From NCBI RefSeq assembly GCF_008080435.1, contig NZ_VRKN01000008.1:1-64000 (forward strand): a stretch of DNA of 64,000 nucleotides, in the 5' to 3' direction. How positions within the stretch are numbered: position 1 is the stretch's first letter; each line of letters opens with the position of its first letter. The position numbers were made by a program, and so were the translations under genes. This DNA is from Enterobacter asburiae (lineage in GTDB: Bacteria; Pseudomonadota; Gammaproteobacteria; Enterobacterales; Enterobacteriaceae). The notes beneath the pieces are model-generated. The model was not told the origin of the DNA. It was given only the letters and a program-made list of their open reading frames with translations, and did no database searches. Below, in pieces: positions 23,370 through 33,180 of this stretch.

Positions 23370-24239
23370 TTATTTCCCTTGCTCCGCCAGCCATTCCATC
23401 GCCCTCTCCCCCGCCTCATCCACCGGCAGATACACCAGCAGTCGCGATCCGTTTCGCGGCGCTGAGTACCAGTACATCTGCTGCAGCGTAAAATCCCCCA
23501 GCTCGGGGTGGGTAAACAGCTTGAGCTGGTTCTCCACGCCGCGCACGTCGTTGCGCTGGTGCCACAGGGTTTTAAACTCCTCCGATACTGCAAAGAATCG
23601 CGCCAGTTTGGCTTCCCACAGCGGGTCGCCCCGGTGCTCGGCCATCGCCGCGCGGAAATAGGAGACAAATATCGGCAGCACATCATCACGTCTGCCGAGA
23701 CGTGTGCGCCACGCCGGATGGGTGAGGAACAGGTAAATACAGTTCCGGTCTTCCGGCGGAATTTCATTGAAATCGACGCCCATCAGGTGGCAGAAGCTGT
23801 CGTTCCACGCCACGATGTCGAAGTTGGGTTTCTGGATGCTGGCAGGCTTCGGCAGTAGGGTATCGAGCAGGCGCCGTGTCCCCTCGCTGATCCTCTCGCA
23901 GCAGACCGCCTGCGGCGCTTCACCCGGCGGCAACCCGGCTAACACAAACAGGTGCCGGGCCTCGGTCGGGGTGCATTGCAGCGCTTTTGCAACAGCGGCC
24001 ATCACCGCGCTGGAGGGATTGACGTCCCTGCCCTGCTCAAGCCAGGTGTACCAGGTCACGCCCACGTCAGCCAGCATCGCCACCTCTTCCCGGCGCAGTC
24101 CCGGCGTGCGTCGGCGACCGCTGCGCGGCAAGCCGAGACGCTGCGGATCGAGGCTTTCACGTCGTGCGCGTAAAAATGCCCCCAGCTGTTTTCGGGTGTC
24201 ATCCTGAAGTGAGACGACGGGTTCAGACATCAAGGCCAT
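23370..24239 (-). CDS. XRE regulator with MmyB-type ligand domain
   Basis: 289 residues. The N-terminal HTH (about 15-85) has the diagnostic RRTPGLRREEVAMLADVGVTWYTWLEQGR segment (about 43-72), split here as RRTPGLRREEV and VGVTWYTWLEQGR. The C-terminal MmyB-like PAS-fold domain (about 105-275) contains NFDIVAWNDSFCHL, FLTHPAW and TLQQMYWYSAP. This family was first described in Streptomyces methylenomycin control; many members sit beside oxidoreductases or exporters and bind small hydrophobic ligands. It is divergent from a DHA2 exporter, with two dyads in the shared gap, so it very likely controls that exporter. The start at 24239 has AGGGGG upstream. Confidence 0.82.
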   Translation of the reverse strand: MALMSEPVVSLQDDTRKQLGAFLRARRESLDPQRLGLPRSGRRRTPGLRREEVAMLADVGVTWYTWLEQGRDVNPSSAVMAAVAKALQCTPTEARHLFVLAGLPPGEAPQAVCCERISEGTRRLLDTLLPKPASIQKPNFDIVAWNDSFCHLMGVDFNEIPPEDRNCIYLFLTHPAWRTRLGRRDDVLPIFVSYFRAAMAEHRGDPLWEAKLARFFAVSEEFKTLWHQRNDVRGVENQLKLFTHPELGDFTLQQMYWYSAPRNGSRLLVYLPVDEAGERAMEWLAEQGK

Positions 24240-24263
24240 AAATCCCCCTGCATGGTAGTGCCA

Positions 24264-24321
24264 GTACCAGTATAAGCAAGAACTGGTACCCGTTTATAAG
24301 ATGGTTGATGCTACGACCATC
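24264..24321. promoter_or_regulatory. Paired dyads between regulator and exporter
   Basis: GTACCAGT (24264-24271) and ACTGGTAC (24282-24289) are perfect arms with a 10-base gap; GATGGT (24300-24305) and ACCATC (24316-24321) are a second pair, also with a 10-base gap. Such spacing (about two helical turns centre to centre within each dyad) fits a dimeric HTH regulator. Confidence 0.5.
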
Positions 24322-24346
24322 TGATGAATGACGCAATGGAGTTACC

Positions 24347-25783
24347 ATGAATACGTCAGTTGTTTCACCGGGTCGTGCTGGCCTGATATTGCTGCTAACC
24401 GGCCAGATGCTGCCCATGATTGATACCTCAATCACCAATGTGGCGCTGGACGCCATCACCCATTCACTGCACGCTACCGCCACCGAGCTGGAGTTGATTG
24501 TCGCCCTCTACGGCGTGGCCTTTGCCGTCTGCCTCGCGCTCGGCAGCAAGCTGGGGGATAACTTTGGCCGTCGGCGTCTGTTCATGTGGGGTGTGGCGAG
24601 CTTTGGCCTGGCCTCGCTGCTGTGTGGCATGGCGGGGAACATTGAACAGCTGTTGGCCGCACGTATTGTTCAGGGTGCGGGGGCGGCTCTGATCATGCCG
24701 CAAATTCTTGCCACCCTGCACGTGACGCTGAAAGGTACCGCCCACGCAAAAGCCATCAGCCTGTTTGGCGGCATCGGTGGGATTGCGTTTATCGTAGGAC
24801 AAATGGGCGGCGGCTGGCTGGTATCGGCAGATATCGCCGGGCTGGGCTGGCGTAACGCCTTCTTTATCAATGTACCGATCTGTCTGGTGGTGCTGGCGCT
24901 GAGTCGCCATTTCGTACCCGAAACCCGTCGCGAGACGCGGTCACGCATCGACTGGACGGGCACCGTGCTACTGGCGATCATTCTTTGCTGCCTGCTGTTC
25001 CCGATGGCGCTCGGCCCCCAGTGGCACTGGTCGTGGCCGCTGAAAGTTATGCTTCTCGCCATTATTCCGCTGGCCTGGCTGATGGCGCTGAATTCACGCA
25101 AAAAGGAGCGTGATAATGCTCACCCGCTGATCCCGCCGCGCCTGCTGCAGCTTCGCAGCGTTCGCTTTGGCATACTGATTGCGATGCTCTTTTTCAGCGT
25201 CTGGTCCGGGTTTATGTTCTGTATGGCGCTCACCATGCAAACTGGTCTGGGGATGGCACCGTGGCAGTCCGGAAACAGTTTTATCGCCCTTGGGGTGACT
25301 TATTTTATCTCCGCGTGGTTCGCGCCGCGTCTGATTGCTCGCTACAGCACCAGTACCATTCTGCTGACGGGTCTGGCGATCCAGATTGCCGGCCTGCTGG
25401 CGCTGATGGCAACGTTCCGGCTGTGGGGCATGAACAACACCGCGCTGACGCTCGCGCCCGCGACCGGGCTGATAGGCTACGGGCAGGCGCTGATCGTGAA
25501 CAGCTTCTACCGCATCGGGATGCGCGACATTCAGCCTGACGACGCGGGGGCCGCGAGTGCCATTCTCAGCACGCTGCAGCAGGCCGCGCTGGGGCTGGGT
25601 CCGGCCATTTTCGGGGCGATCTTGCTCCACGCGCTGCAGAACCATCACGGGGATTACACCCAGGCGGTTAACGTCTTCCTGATGGTGGAAACGGCTATGA
25701 TGGTAGTGCTTGCCCTGGCGACACTGCGCATACGCCATAGCCTGTGTCTGCCGGTGGTAAAGGTCTGCCAGGCCACCAAATAA
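24347..25783 (+). CDS. DHA2-family MFS drug exporter
   Basis: 478 residues with about 14 membrane helices. Motif A is seen as LGSKLGDNFGRRRLF (about 65-79), motif C-like GIAFIVGQMGGGWLV (about 145-159), and the TM1 signature GQMLPMIDTSITNVALDAI with the conserved Asp (about 18-36) of the QacA/EmrB group. It exports lipophilic cations or drugs in exchange for protons. No EmrA-like adaptor accompanies it, so it may act alone across the inner membrane. GGAGTTACC precedes the ATG. Controlled, by position, by the divergent MmyB-type regulator. It lies in a block absent between nfsB and ybdG in E. coli. Confidence 0.85.
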   Translation: MNTSVVSPGRAGLILLLTGQMLPMIDTSITNVALDAITHSLHATATELELIVALYGVAFAVCLALGSKLGDNFGRRRLFMWGVASFGLASLLCGMAGNIEQLLAARIVQGAGAALIMPQILATLHVTLKGTAHAKAISLFGGIGGIAFIVGQMGGGWLVSADIAGLGWRNAFFINVPICLVVLALSRHFVPETRRETRSRIDWTGTVLLAIILCCLLFPMALGPQWHWSWPLKVMLLAIIPLAWLMALNSRKKERDNAHPLIPPRLLQLRSVRFGILIAMLFFSVWSGFMFCMALTMQTGLGMAPWQSGNSFIALGVTYFISAWFAPRLIARYSTSTILLTGLAIQIAGLLALMATFRLWGMNNTALTLAPATGLIGYGQALIVNSFYRIGMRDIQPDDAGAASAILSTLQQAALGLGPAIFGAILLHALQNHHGDYTQAVNVFLMVETAMMVVLALATLRIRHSLCLPVVKVCQATK

Positions 25784-25849
25784 GCCCGTGAAATTTGCAT
25801 AATAGATCCGCAGCCGCCATTATGGGGCTGCATCAATACAGGAGACGTT

Positions 25850-27094
25850 ATGCAGGAATTAATTGCTCAGGTCGAAGAGTTAGGCATTGAAATTAATCAC
25901 ACCACCTCTTTAGTGATTATCTTTGGGATTATTTTTCTTACCGCCATCATTGTTCATTTTATTTTGCACAAAGTGGTGCTTCGCGCTTTTGAAAAACGCG
26001 CGCAGGCCAGCAGCCATTTATGGTTGCAGATCATTACCCAGAATAAATTATTTCACCGTCTGGCCTTCACCCTTCAGGGGATAATCGTCAACGTCCAGGC
26101 GGTTCTGTGGCTGCAAAAAGGCAGCGAAGCGGCGGAAATTCTCACTACCTGCGCAAAGCTGTGGGTCATGGTATATGCCCTGCTCTCCTTCTTCTCGCTG
26201 CTGGACGTGATTTTTAATCTGTCGCAGAAAATGGCCACCGCATCACAGTTGCCGCTGAAAGGGATCTTCCAGGGCATCAAGCTGGTGAGCGCCATCCTCG
26301 TGGGGATATTGATTATCTCCCTGCTGATCGGCCAGTCTCCGGCTATTCTGATAAGCGGTCTGGGTGCCATGGCCGCCGTTCTGATGCTGGTGTTTAAAGA
26401 CCCGATACTCGGACTTGTGGCGGGTATTCAGCTTTCCGCCAACGACATGCTCAAGCTCGGCGACTGGCTGGAGATGCCAAAATACGGTGCCAACGGCACG
26501 GTGACGGACATCGGTCTGACCACCGTTAAAGTGCGCAACTTCGATAATACGATTACGACCATTCCGACGTGGGCCCTGGTCTCCGACGCCTTTATTAACT
26601 GGAGCGGCATGTCTGCCTCTGGCGGGCGACGCATTAAGCGCAGCCTGAATATTGATACCACCAGCATTCACTTTCTCGACGAGCAGGAACAGCTGAAACT
26701 CATTCAGGCGAAACTGCTGAAGCCCTATCTGGCCGCGCGACATGAGGAAATTAACCTGTGGAATCAGAAGAACGGTGAAGGGGAGTCGGTATTAAACCTG
26801 CGTAAGATGACCAATATTGGCACCTTCCGCGCCTACCTGAATGAATATCTGCGCAACCATCCCCGTATTCGCAAAGATATGACGCTGATGGTGCGCCAGT
26901 TAGCGCCTGACGCGAATGGTTTGCCGATTGAAATATATGCCTTCACCAACACGGTGGTCTGGGCAGAATATGAGGAGATTCAGGCCGACATTTTCGACCA
27001 TATTTTCGCGGTGGTGGATGAATTTGGGTTGCGTATTCACCAGTCCCCGACCGGGAACGATATTCGCGCCCTGGCGGGCGTCATCGCCAGATAA
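25850..27094 (+). CDS. ybdG: YbdG mechanosensitive channel (MscS family)
   Basis: 414 residues, one fewer than E. coli YbdG. Several N-terminal membrane helices (about 17-40, 70-90, 100-125, 135-160) lead to the pore-lining helix [20 protein letters not shown] (about 168-187) and the MscS beta domain with [20 protein letters not shown] (about 203-222). A C-terminal alpha/beta vestibule follows. It is the MscM-type miniconductance component in E. coli and a gate against hypo-osmotic shock and other membrane stress. GGAGACGTT precedes the ATG. The repeat at 27137 separates it from pheP, which is convergent. Confidence 0.92.
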   Translation: MQELIAQVEELGIEINHTTSLVIIFGIIFLTAIIVHFILHKVVLRAFEKRAQASSHLWLQIITQNKLFHRLAFTLQGIIVNVQAVLWLQKGSEAAEILTTCAKLWVMVYALLSFFSLLDVIFNLSQKMATASQLPLKGIFQGIKLVSAILVGILIISLLIGQSPAILISGLGAMAAVLMLVFKDPILGLVAGIQLSANDMLKLGDWLEMPKYGANGTVTDIGLTTVKVRNFDNTITTIPTWALVSDAFINWSGMSASGGRRIKRSLNIDTTSIHFLDEQEQLKLIQAKLLKPYLAARHEEINLWNQKNGEGESVLNLRKMTNIGTFRAYLNEYLRNHPRIRKDMTLMVRQLAPDANGLPIEIYAFTNTVVWAEYEEIQADIFDHIFAVVDEFGLRIHQSPTGNDIRALAGVIAR

Positions 27095-27136
27095 TCTGTT
27101 TCGGACACCGGGCGTGAAGGCAAGTGCGCTCTGGTG

Positions 27137-27171
27137 CCCTCACCCCGGCCCTCTCCCACAGGGAGAGGGAG
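27137..27171. repeat. CCCTCACCC-type intergenic repeat
   Basis: CCCTCACCCCGGCCCTCTCC runs on to CACAGGGAGAGGGAG: one unit between the convergent ybdG and pheP, able to form a CTCTCCC-ACA-GGGAGAG hairpin that may end both transcripts. Confidence 0.75.
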
Positions 27172-27180
27172 AAAAGCAGA

Positions 27181-28569
27181 TCACTTTTTTCGGGATAACT
27201 TGAATGCTACAAACAGGAAGATAACCCACACCGGCAGCAGCATCGCCGACAGGCGCATCTCATCCATGGTGCACATCAGCACCAGAATCAGCCCCAGGAA
27301 CGCGATACAGATGTAGTTCCCCGCCGGGTAAAGCAGCGCTTTGAACTGCGTCTCGCGTCCCTTGCGGCGCATCGCGGCGCGGAATCGCAGGTGCGCCAGG
27401 CAGATCATGATCCAGTTCAGCAGCAGCGTGGCGACAACCAGCGCCATCAGCAGGCCAAAGGCCTCTTTCGGCAGCAGATAGTTGATCAACACCACCAGCG
27501 AGGTGATAGCACCAGAAAGGAACAAGGAATTCACCGGCACGCCGCGACGGCTGACGCGGGTGAGGAACTTCGGCGCGTTGCCCTGTACGGAGAGGCCAAA
27601 CAGCATGCGGCTGTTGGAGTAAACGCCGCTGTTATAAACCGAAAGAGACGCCACCAGAATGACGAAGTTCAGCGCCGAGGCCACCAGGTTGCTGTTCATG
27701 TCATGGAAAATCATCACGAACGGGCTGCTGTCGGACTTCACTTCCACCCACGGATAGAGCGCCAGCAGCACCACCAGCGAGCCGATGTAGAACAGCAGAA
27801 TCCGGTACACCACCTGGTTGACCGCTTTTGGAATGCTTTTATGCGGGTCGCGCGCTTCCGCAGCGGTAATGCCAATCAGCTCTAATCCACCGAAGGAGAA
27901 CATGATCACTGCCAGGGAGAGAATCAGCCCTTTCCAGCCGGTGGCGAGGAAGCCGCCGTGCTGCCACAGGTTGTCAATCGTGGCGCGCTCGCCGCCGTGG
28001 CCGGAGAACAGCAGCCACAGGCCAAAGCCGATCATCCCGATAATCGCCAGCACCTTGATCAGCGCAAACCAGAACTCGGTTTCGCCATACAGGCGCACGT
28101 TGACGAGGTTAACGGCGTTAATAATGATGAAGAAGGCCGCCGCCCAGATCCACGTCGGGACATCCGGCAGCCAGTACTGCATGTAAATGCCTGCGGCGGT
28201 CAGCTCCGCCATCCCTACCAGCACGAACATTACCCAGTAGTTCCAGCCGGACAGGAAGCCTGCAAACGGGCCCCAGTATTTATAAGCAAAGTGCGCGAAG
28301 GAGCCTGAAACCGGCTCTTCAACGACCATCTCGCCAAGCTGGCGCATGATCAGGAAGGCGATAATCCCGGCGATAGCGTAACCCAGCAGGACCGCCGGGC
28401 CAGCCATCTGAATAGCGGGGCCGATGCCGAGAAACAGCCCGGTACCGATCGCGCCGCCAAGGGCAATTAACTGAATATGTCGATTTTGCAAACCACGTTG
28501 CAGCGTCGGATTCTGATCCGACGAGGCTTCAGCGCTACCATGGCCTGAAGCGGATGACGCGTCTTTCAC
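27181..28569 (-). CDS. pheP: Phenylalanine:H+ symporter PheP
   Basis: 462 residues, 12 membrane helices, amino acid transporter (AAT) family. The TM1 signature LIALGGAIGTGLFLGIG (about 35-51), SGSFAHFAYKYWGPFAGFLS and WNYWVMFVLVGMAELTAAGI are the same as in E. coli PheP for long stretches, and GLELIGITAAEARDP marks TM6. It takes up phenylalanine using the proton gradient. The N-terminus has an expanded Ser/Gly-rich cytoplasmic tail (SSASGHGSAEASSDQ). GTG start at 28569 with AGGGGTAGGAC ahead. The gene order ybdG-pheP is as in E. coli. Confidence 0.95.
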   Translation of the reverse strand: MKDASSASGHGSAEASSDQNPTLQRGLQNRHIQLIALGGAIGTGLFLGIGPAIQMAGPAVLLGYAIAGIIAFLIMRQLGEMVVEEPVSGSFAHFAYKYWGPFAGFLSGWNYWVMFVLVGMAELTAAGIYMQYWLPDVPTWIWAAAFFIIINAVNLVNVRLYGETEFWFALIKVLAIIGMIGFGLWLLFSGHGGERATIDNLWQHGGFLATGWKGLILSLAVIMFSFGGLELIGITAAEARDPHKSIPKAVNQVVYRILLFYIGSLVVLLALYPWVEVKSDSSPFVMIFHDMNSNLVASALNFVILVASLSVYNSGVYSNSRMLFGLSVQGNAPKFLTRVSRRGVPVNSLFLSGAITSLVVLINYLLPKEAFGLLMALVVATLLLNWIMICLAHLRFRAAMRRKGRETQFKALLYPAGNYICIAFLGLILVLMCTMDEMRLSAMLLPVWVIFLFVAFKLSRKK

Positions 28570-28672
28570 GTCCTACCCCTGTCTCTTTTTTAGAAGGGGC
28601 ACGTTTTAACACTTCATGCTGGAGGTAGCAAGGGATTGGGGCATCCCTGCCCCGGATAACGAGATGGAACGC

Positions 28673-28726
28673 TTAAAACGCGTAGCCAACCGAGACCTTA
28701 AAGGTGTGCGGTTCGCCACCTGTCCG
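28673..28726 (-). pseudogene. Possible outer membrane protein C-terminal fragment
   Basis: A 17-residue minus-strand frame ends GEPHTFKVSVGYAF before a TAA at 28675-28673. A C-terminal aromatic strand finishing in Phe is the beta-barrel export signature. A stop lies only 17 codons upstream and nothing before it reads as a barrel, so at most this is a relic. Very short, so chance is possible. Confidence 0.2.
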
Positions 28727-28792
28727 TCAAAGAAGGCGAGGCGAGGGAAGATGAAGCACAGCCACCCCGCATTGGGGGTGGCTGCAATGACG

Positions 28793-29068
28793 TTATTTTT
28801 TCTTGTAAATATTGGCCGTACCGTGAATTTTATTGTTGGTGTTCCCTGAAGTGAGCACCAGGACATCCGCGCCTTTCTTATCGGCTTTCTCAATCAGTTC
28901 TTTTTTTGCATCATCAATCGATACTTCATTCGAGGTGTTTACCGTACCGATTTTTTTATACTGAGATGCAACTTTCTTGAACTCGCTTTTAGTCAGCAAC
29001 TGAGCAGCAAAAGCATTGGTTGTAAACAGTAACGCCGTTCCCAACAAAATAGCAGTCGTCTTTTTCAT
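28793..29068 (-). CDS. yahO: YahO, periplasmic DUF1471 protein
   Basis: 91 residues, the same length as E. coli YahO, sharing [20 protein letters not shown]-type text (E. coli has LMTKAEFEKVESQYEKIGDI) and the C-terminal [20 protein letters not shown]. Signal peptide about 1-21 ([22 protein letters not shown]), then a YdgH/BhsA/McbA fold. These small periplasmic proteins respond to stress and biofilm signals; the molecular role of YahO is unknown. Ribosome site AAGGAAAAAGGTT. A 9-bp hairpin AGCCACCCC/GGGGTGGCT (28760-28783) follows the stop. E. coli has yahO at a different place, so the gene order differs here. Confidence 0.88.
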   Translation of the reverse strand: MKKTTAILLGTALLFTTNAFAAQLLTKSEFKKVASQYKKIGTVNTSNEVSIDDAKKELIEKADKKGADVLVLTSGNTNNKIHGTANIYKKK

Positions 29069-29101
29069 AACCTTTTTCCTTGAGATTAATCAGCAACTAC
29101 G

Positions 29102-29130
29102 AAAAACCTCACGCATTGTGGTGAGGTTTT
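29102..29130 (-). terminator. Terminator of the fbpABC-type operon
   Basis: ACCTCAC (29106-29112) and GTGAGGT (29121-29127) form a 7-bp stem; on the minus strand a T5 run follows. The plus-strand side also has TTTT, so it may work in both directions. Confidence 0.7.
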
Positions 29131-29217
29131 ATGAGCATGGTAGAGAATCTCAGGAAATGCCATACATTCAGGAAAATTCTTTTATAACAACCCGTTGCAT
29201 GAAATTACTAACGAATA

Positions 29218-30264
29218 TTAAGAATATTCGAATACACGCGCGGTGCCAGCAATATCAATGCGTACCGCCGTGCCCGGGTTCCATCCAGGCTGGCTTACGG
29301 TCTTCAGAATCACAGGCTGCTGCTGCCCGGCTAATCCCAGGGTGAGCGTCGACAGCTGGCCGGTGAAGTCCACATCAAGAATTGAGATCGGGCTTTCATG
29401 TGCTGCACATGCCGTCACGCGTAATTGTTCAGGGCGCATCATTACCCTGCCCTGCCCTGTCGCATGCGCGTTGTCAGTCGGCACTTCACCCAGCGCGCAC
29501 ACGGCATACCCGGCAGCGAGCTGAGCAGGCAGGATCACGGCATCGCCAAGAAACAGCGCCGTCTCTTCGTCAACGGGACGGGTGTAGACGTCATAAGGCG
29601 TACCGACCTGTGTGAAGCGTCCGGAGCGCATGACGGCAACCTGCGTGGCAAAGGACAACGCTTCGTTCTGATCGTGGGTGACCAGAATCGAGGCCACGCC
29701 CGCTTCGGCCAGCAGATCGGCCGTTGCCTTACGCGTCATCGCGCGCAGGCCGGTATCCAGAGCCGAGAACGGTTCATCCAGCAGCATCAGGGAAGGACGC
29801 TGGGCCAGCGCACGGGCAAGCGCCACGCGCTGCTGCTGTCCGCCGGAAATCTCATGGGGCCAGTGCGTTGCGAGCTGCCTGTCCAGAGAGACCATCTCCA
29901 TCAGCGCCTCAACGCGCTGGCGCTTCTCGTGGCGGGTACCGTCCAGTCCCCAGGCAATGTTGTCTGCCACATTGAGGTGCGGGAACAGCGCACCCTCCTG
30001 AGGGACAAAACCGATCCGGCGCAGGTGAGCGGGAACAAAATTGTTTTCATCAAACAGCGTACTCCCCTGCATGACAACGCGCCCCGTGTCAGGCGTTTCG
30101 AACCCGGCAAGAATACGCAGCAGCGTGGTTTTCCCCGACCCGGACGGCCCGACAATCGCCGTCCTGCTCCCCGGCGCAACGCTCAGGTTTAAGCTGTCGA
30201 GCACCTGCACATCAGAAAACGATTTAGAAATGGCGGTTAATTCAAGCATGTCATAGCCCTGCAA
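29218..30264 (-). CDS. fbpC: Ferric iron ABC importer ATPase (FbpC type)
   Basis: 348 residues. Walker [10 protein letters not shown] (about 39-47), Q-loop, signature SGGQQQR (about 141-147), Walker [13 protein letters not shown] (about 159-170), H-loop VTHDQNEAL. The C-terminal TOBE-like part (about 240-348) contains MMRPEQLRV, as in FbpC/SfuC proteins. It powers Fe3+ uptake across the inner membrane with the permease whose end it overlaps by 14 bases. The binding protein, permease and ATPase run in that order under one Fur box. Substrate could be Fe3+ or another hard cation or small ligand; the iron call rests on family plus Fur site. Confidence 0.85.
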   Translation of the reverse strand: MQGYDMLELTAISKSFSDVQVLDSLNLSVAPGSRTAIVGPSGSGKTTLLRILAGFETPDTGRVVMQGSTLFDENNFVPAHLRRIGFVPQEGALFPHLNVADNIAWGLDGTRHEKRQRVEALMEMVSLDRQLATHWPHEISGGQQQRVALARALAQRPSLMLLDEPFSALDTGLRAMTRKATADLLAEAGVASILVTHDQNEALSFATQVAVMRSGRFTQVGTPYDVYTRPVDEETALFLGDAVILPAQLAAGYAVCALGEVPTDNAHATGQGRVMMRPEQLRVTACAAHESPISILDVDFTGQLSTLTLGLAGQQQPVILKTVSQPGWNPGTAVRIDIAGTARVFEYS

Positions 30265-31825
30265 TTTTTTTCGACTGCATATAGAGAATGGCGGTCAGCG
30301 GGAGTGAAATCAGGATCATCAGCATCGCGTAAGGCGCGGCGGCAACATAGTCAATTTCACTGGTCAGCGCCCAAAATCCGGTCGAGAGCGTGCGCGTGCC
30401 CAGTGGAGAGAGCAACAGCGTGGCGGTCAACTCGTTGCTGACGCCGAGGAACACCAGCGCGGCACCCGCCGCCGCACCCGGTGCGGCCAGCCGCATCGTG
30501 ACGCTCCAGAGCGCCTTCGCGGGCGTGCTGCCCAGACTGCGCGCCACGTTTTCCAGCTCGACCGGCGCCTGAGCAATCCCCGCCCGCAGGTTGATGAGCG
30601 CACGGGGCATAAACATCAGCAGGTAGGCCAGGAACAGGGTAATTTCCGTCTGGTAAACAGGACGGGCGTAATGAATGGTGACGGTGACCAGCGCCAGCGC
30701 CGTGACAATACCCGGCAGTGAACTGGTGATATAGATGCACCCTTCCAGCATCCGGAAGATACGGTGCGGATAGCGGATACCGAGCCACGCAATGGGGATC
30801 ACGCACGCCGTCGTCAGGAGTGCTCCGCCCACGCCGAGCATCAGCGTCTGGCGCAGCGAGTGCCAGAGATCGGGACTCATCCAGTTTTGCACGCCGCCGA
30901 GCCAAATCCAGCGACACAGGACAATTAGCGGCACGCCCAGCGCCAGCACGATCAGCACGATGAAAAACAGCTGACCCAGCGCGGCGGCCGCAGGCTTCAG
31001 CGGCCAGCGTTTCTGTTCACGCGCGGCACCGGCGCCAATGCGCGCGTAACGTGCTTTTCCGCGCGTTACGCCTTCCAGCATTAAGATAGCCAGACAGCAC
31101 AAGGCCAGCACGCCCGCCAGCATGTTCGCCGCCGGGCCGCTGAAGGTAGACTGGAACTGGTCATAGATTGCCGTGGTGAAGGTATCAAAGCGGATCATCA
31201 CGTACAGGCCATATTCCGCCAGCAGGTGCAGCGCCACCAGCAGCGCGCCGCCGCAGATAGCCAGCTTGAGCTGGGGCAGCACTACGCGGAAAAAGACCCG
31301 CCACGGCGGCGTCCCCAGTGAAGCGGCGACATCTTCAAGCGTCGGGTCAAGGCGACGCAGCACCGCCGCAACCGGCATATAGATAAACGGATAGTAGGCA
31401 AGAACGGAGAGGAACACGCCCGCGGAGAGCCCGTGCATGGACGGGACAACGCTTACCCAGGCATAGCTTTGCACAAACGCCGGAATCGCCAGCGGGGCGA
31501 CCGCCAGTGCAGACCAGATCCCTCGCCCGGCAAGCTGCGTGCGCTCAGTGAGCCAGGCTATTGCCACGCCCGTCACGATACACAGCGGAACCGCTAAAGC
31601 CGTCAGCCACAGCGTGTTGCTGAGTAGCTCAGCAACACGCGGGCGAAACACCAGCGCCTTAATGGTTTCCCAGCCGGTCTCAATGCCAATGGCAATGATA
31701 AAACCCAAAGGCAGAAGCGCCATTAATGAAAACAACACAGCTAACGCAACCATCGGCAGTGCAGGACGCCTGCGGGCAGGCTCCTGCACTCTGTTTTTTC
31801 CGATGTCGAGACTCAGACCAGACAT
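30251..31825 (-). CDS. fbpB: Ferric iron ABC importer permease (FbpB type)
   Basis: 524 residues: a fused double permease with about 12 membrane helices and two copies of the binding-protein-dependent EAA loop (first at about 158-175, [20 protein letters not shown]; second at about 425-440, [20 protein letters not shown]). This internally duplicated form is the rule in FbpB/SfuB iron importers. Follows the binding-protein gene by 24 bases and overlaps the ATPase gene by 14, so the three are one transcript. Confidence 0.85.
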   Translation of the reverse strand: MSGLSLDIGKNRVQEPARRRPALPMVALAVLFSLMALLPLGFIIAIGIETGWETIKALVFRPRVAELLSNTLWLTALAVPLCIVTGVAIAWLTERTQLAGRGIWSALAVAPLAIPAFVQSYAWVSVVPSMHGLSAGVFLSVLAYYPFIYMPVAAVLRRLDPTLEDVAASLGTPPWRVFFRVVLPQLKLAICGGALLVALHLLAEYGLYVMIRFDTFTTAIYDQFQSTFSGPAANMLAGVLALCCLAILMLEGVTRGKARYARIGAGAAREQKRWPLKPAAAALGQLFFIVLIVLALGVPLIVLCRWIWLGGVQNWMSPDLWHSLRQTLMLGVGGALLTTACVIPIAWLGIRYPHRIFRMLEGCIYITSSLPGIVTALALVTVTIHYARPVYQTEITLFLAYLLMFMPRALINLRAGIAQAPVELENVARSLGSTPAKALWSVTMRLAAPGAAAGAALVFLGVSNELTATLLLSPLGTRTLSTGFWALTSEIDYVAAAPYAMLMILISLPLTAILYMQSKKIAGL

Positions 31826-31849
31826 AAGACGTTCACTTAACTTTCAGGA

Positions 31850-32866
31850 TCACAGCAGACCGGCTTGCGTCATCAGTTCGATAACTTTTTTACTGTTGAG
31901 CGTTGAAGGTTCAACTTTCGGCGCATCAAGATCTTTCAGCGGGAGCAGTTTCGGGTTTGAGGCCGCATTCACGCCCACTGCATACTCAAAGGCATTGTTG
32001 GTACGCAGACTTTCCTGACCTTCTTTACCGGTAATGTATTTGATGAAGGCCTGCGCCTGCGCTTTGTGTTTGCTGGACGCCAGCACGCCGCCGCCAGAGA
32101 GGCTTACGAACGCGCCCGGATCCTGGTGTTTGAAGTAGTAGAGCTGGGTGTTTTTGCTGTTTTCACCGGTTTTGGACTGGTCGACAAAACGGTAGTAGTG
32201 ATAAATCACGCCGCCATCAATCTGACCGGCATTGACGGCTTTCATCACCGTGCTGTTGCCTTTATAGGCTACGAAATTGGCTATCATCGCCTTGAGCCAT
32301 TCCAGAGTGGCCTTTTCGCCTTTCAGAGCCAGCATCGCACTCACGATGGCCTGGAAATCCGCGCCTGACGGTGATGCCGCCCAGCGGCCTTTCCACTCGG
32401 GTTTTGCCAGATCCATCAGCGATTTAGGCAGCTGCTGTTCGTTCAGCTTTTCCGGGTTATACACAAATACCGTGCTGCGGGCGGCAATGCCGATCCAGCG
32501 ACCGTGCGCCGGACGATATTCTGCCGGTACCTGCTTCAGGGTATCTGCATCCAGCGGTGCAAACAGGTTTGCATTATCCACCAGCACCATTGATGGCGAG
32601 TTTTCCGTCAGGAATACGTCTGCCGGTGACGCGCTGCCTTCCTGAACCAGCTGGTTACCCAGCTCGCTGTCATCGCCATTACGCAGAGTGACTTTAATGC
32701 CGGTTTCTTTGGTAAAACCGTCAACCCACGACTTCACCAGGTTTTCGTGCTGCGCGTTATAAACAACGATACCTTCGTTGTTATCGGCGGCAACCGATTG
32801 TGTGGAAAGGAAAAGGGATGAAGACAACAAGGCAAGCGAGAAGCAGGACAGCAGGCGAGAATTCAT
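31850..32866 (-). CDS. fbpA: Periplasmic ferric-binding protein (FbpA type)
   Basis: 338 residues from the ATG at 32866, chosen because AAGGA lies seven bases ahead; an ATG two codons earlier (32872) is too close. Signal peptide about 1-27 (LLSCFSLALLSSSLFLSTQS, cleavage at VAA). Mature IVVYNAQHENLVKSWVDGF resembles SfuA/FbpA, with the conserved VIYHYYRFVDQ twin-tyrosine segment (about 220-230) that ligates Fe3+ in this class. It captures free ferric iron in the periplasm and passes it to FbpBC. A Fur-type operator lies at 32942-32960, 76 bases upstream. Confidence 0.87.
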   Translation of the reverse strand: MNSRLLSCFSLALLSSSLFLSTQSVAADNNEGIVVYNAQHENLVKSWVDGFTKETGIKVTLRNGDDSELGNQLVQEGSASPADVFLTENSPSMVLVDNANLFAPLDADTLKQVPAEYRPAHGRWIGIAARSTVFVYNPEKLNEQQLPKSLMDLAKPEWKGRWAASPSGADFQAIVSAMLALKGEKATLEWLKAMIANFVAYKGNSTVMKAVNAGQIDGGVIYHYYRFVDQSKTGENSKNTQLYYFKHQDPGAFVSLSGGGVLASSKHKAQAQAFIKYITGKEGQESLRTNNAFEYAVGVNAASNPKLLPLKDLDAPKVEPSTLNSKKVIELMTQAGLL

Positions 32867-32941
32867 GAACATATCCTTAATAGACCAACGGGATTAACGG
32901 CTCATAGCTTTGTGGGACAGGATTAAAGCATACAACAACGC

Positions 32942-32960
32942 TAATGATAATTAGTATCAA
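32942..32960 (-). promoter_or_regulatory. Fur box upstream of the iron importer
   Basis: TAATGATAATTAGTATCAA (19 bases) closely follows the GATAATGATAATCATTATC consensus, read as overlapping NAT-type hexamers around an AT centre. Placed where it would repress fbpABC when iron is sufficient. Confidence 0.75.
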
Positions 32961-33144
32961 TCAAGTTTACGCGTAAAAGTGTAAAATTTCATTATTGCGG
33001 AGTTTGGAATGATAAAAATCCAGATTTAAAAAATGGAAAAATTAAAGATTAAGAAAACCTTAATTCTGAACGCAATGAAATTAATTAGCCTTCTATTTAT
33101 TCTGGTGCACCTGTGAACATTTTTTTCTGCGCGTACCGCGCGTA
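32961..33144. other. AT-rich intergenic stretch
   Basis: About 180 bases of low-GC DNA between the iron importer promoter and the terminator of the CPBP gene. No gene seen. The low GC continues into the CPBP gene side and suggests horizontally acquired material near argU. Confidence 0.4.
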
Positions 33145-33166
33145 TAAAAAACCCCGCCAGGCGGGG
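33145..33166 (-). terminator. Terminator of the CPBP protease gene
   Basis: On the minus strand CCCCGCC-TG-GCGGGG is followed by TTTTTTAT. It lies 14 bases after the stop of the gene at 33181-34011. Confidence 0.8.
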
Positions 33167-33180
33167 GATGTGAAAATGCA

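Noticed and set aside
28616-28849. 77-codon plus-strand frame between pheP and yahO
   Set aside because: No ribosome site, overlaps the yahO stop antisense, poor composition.
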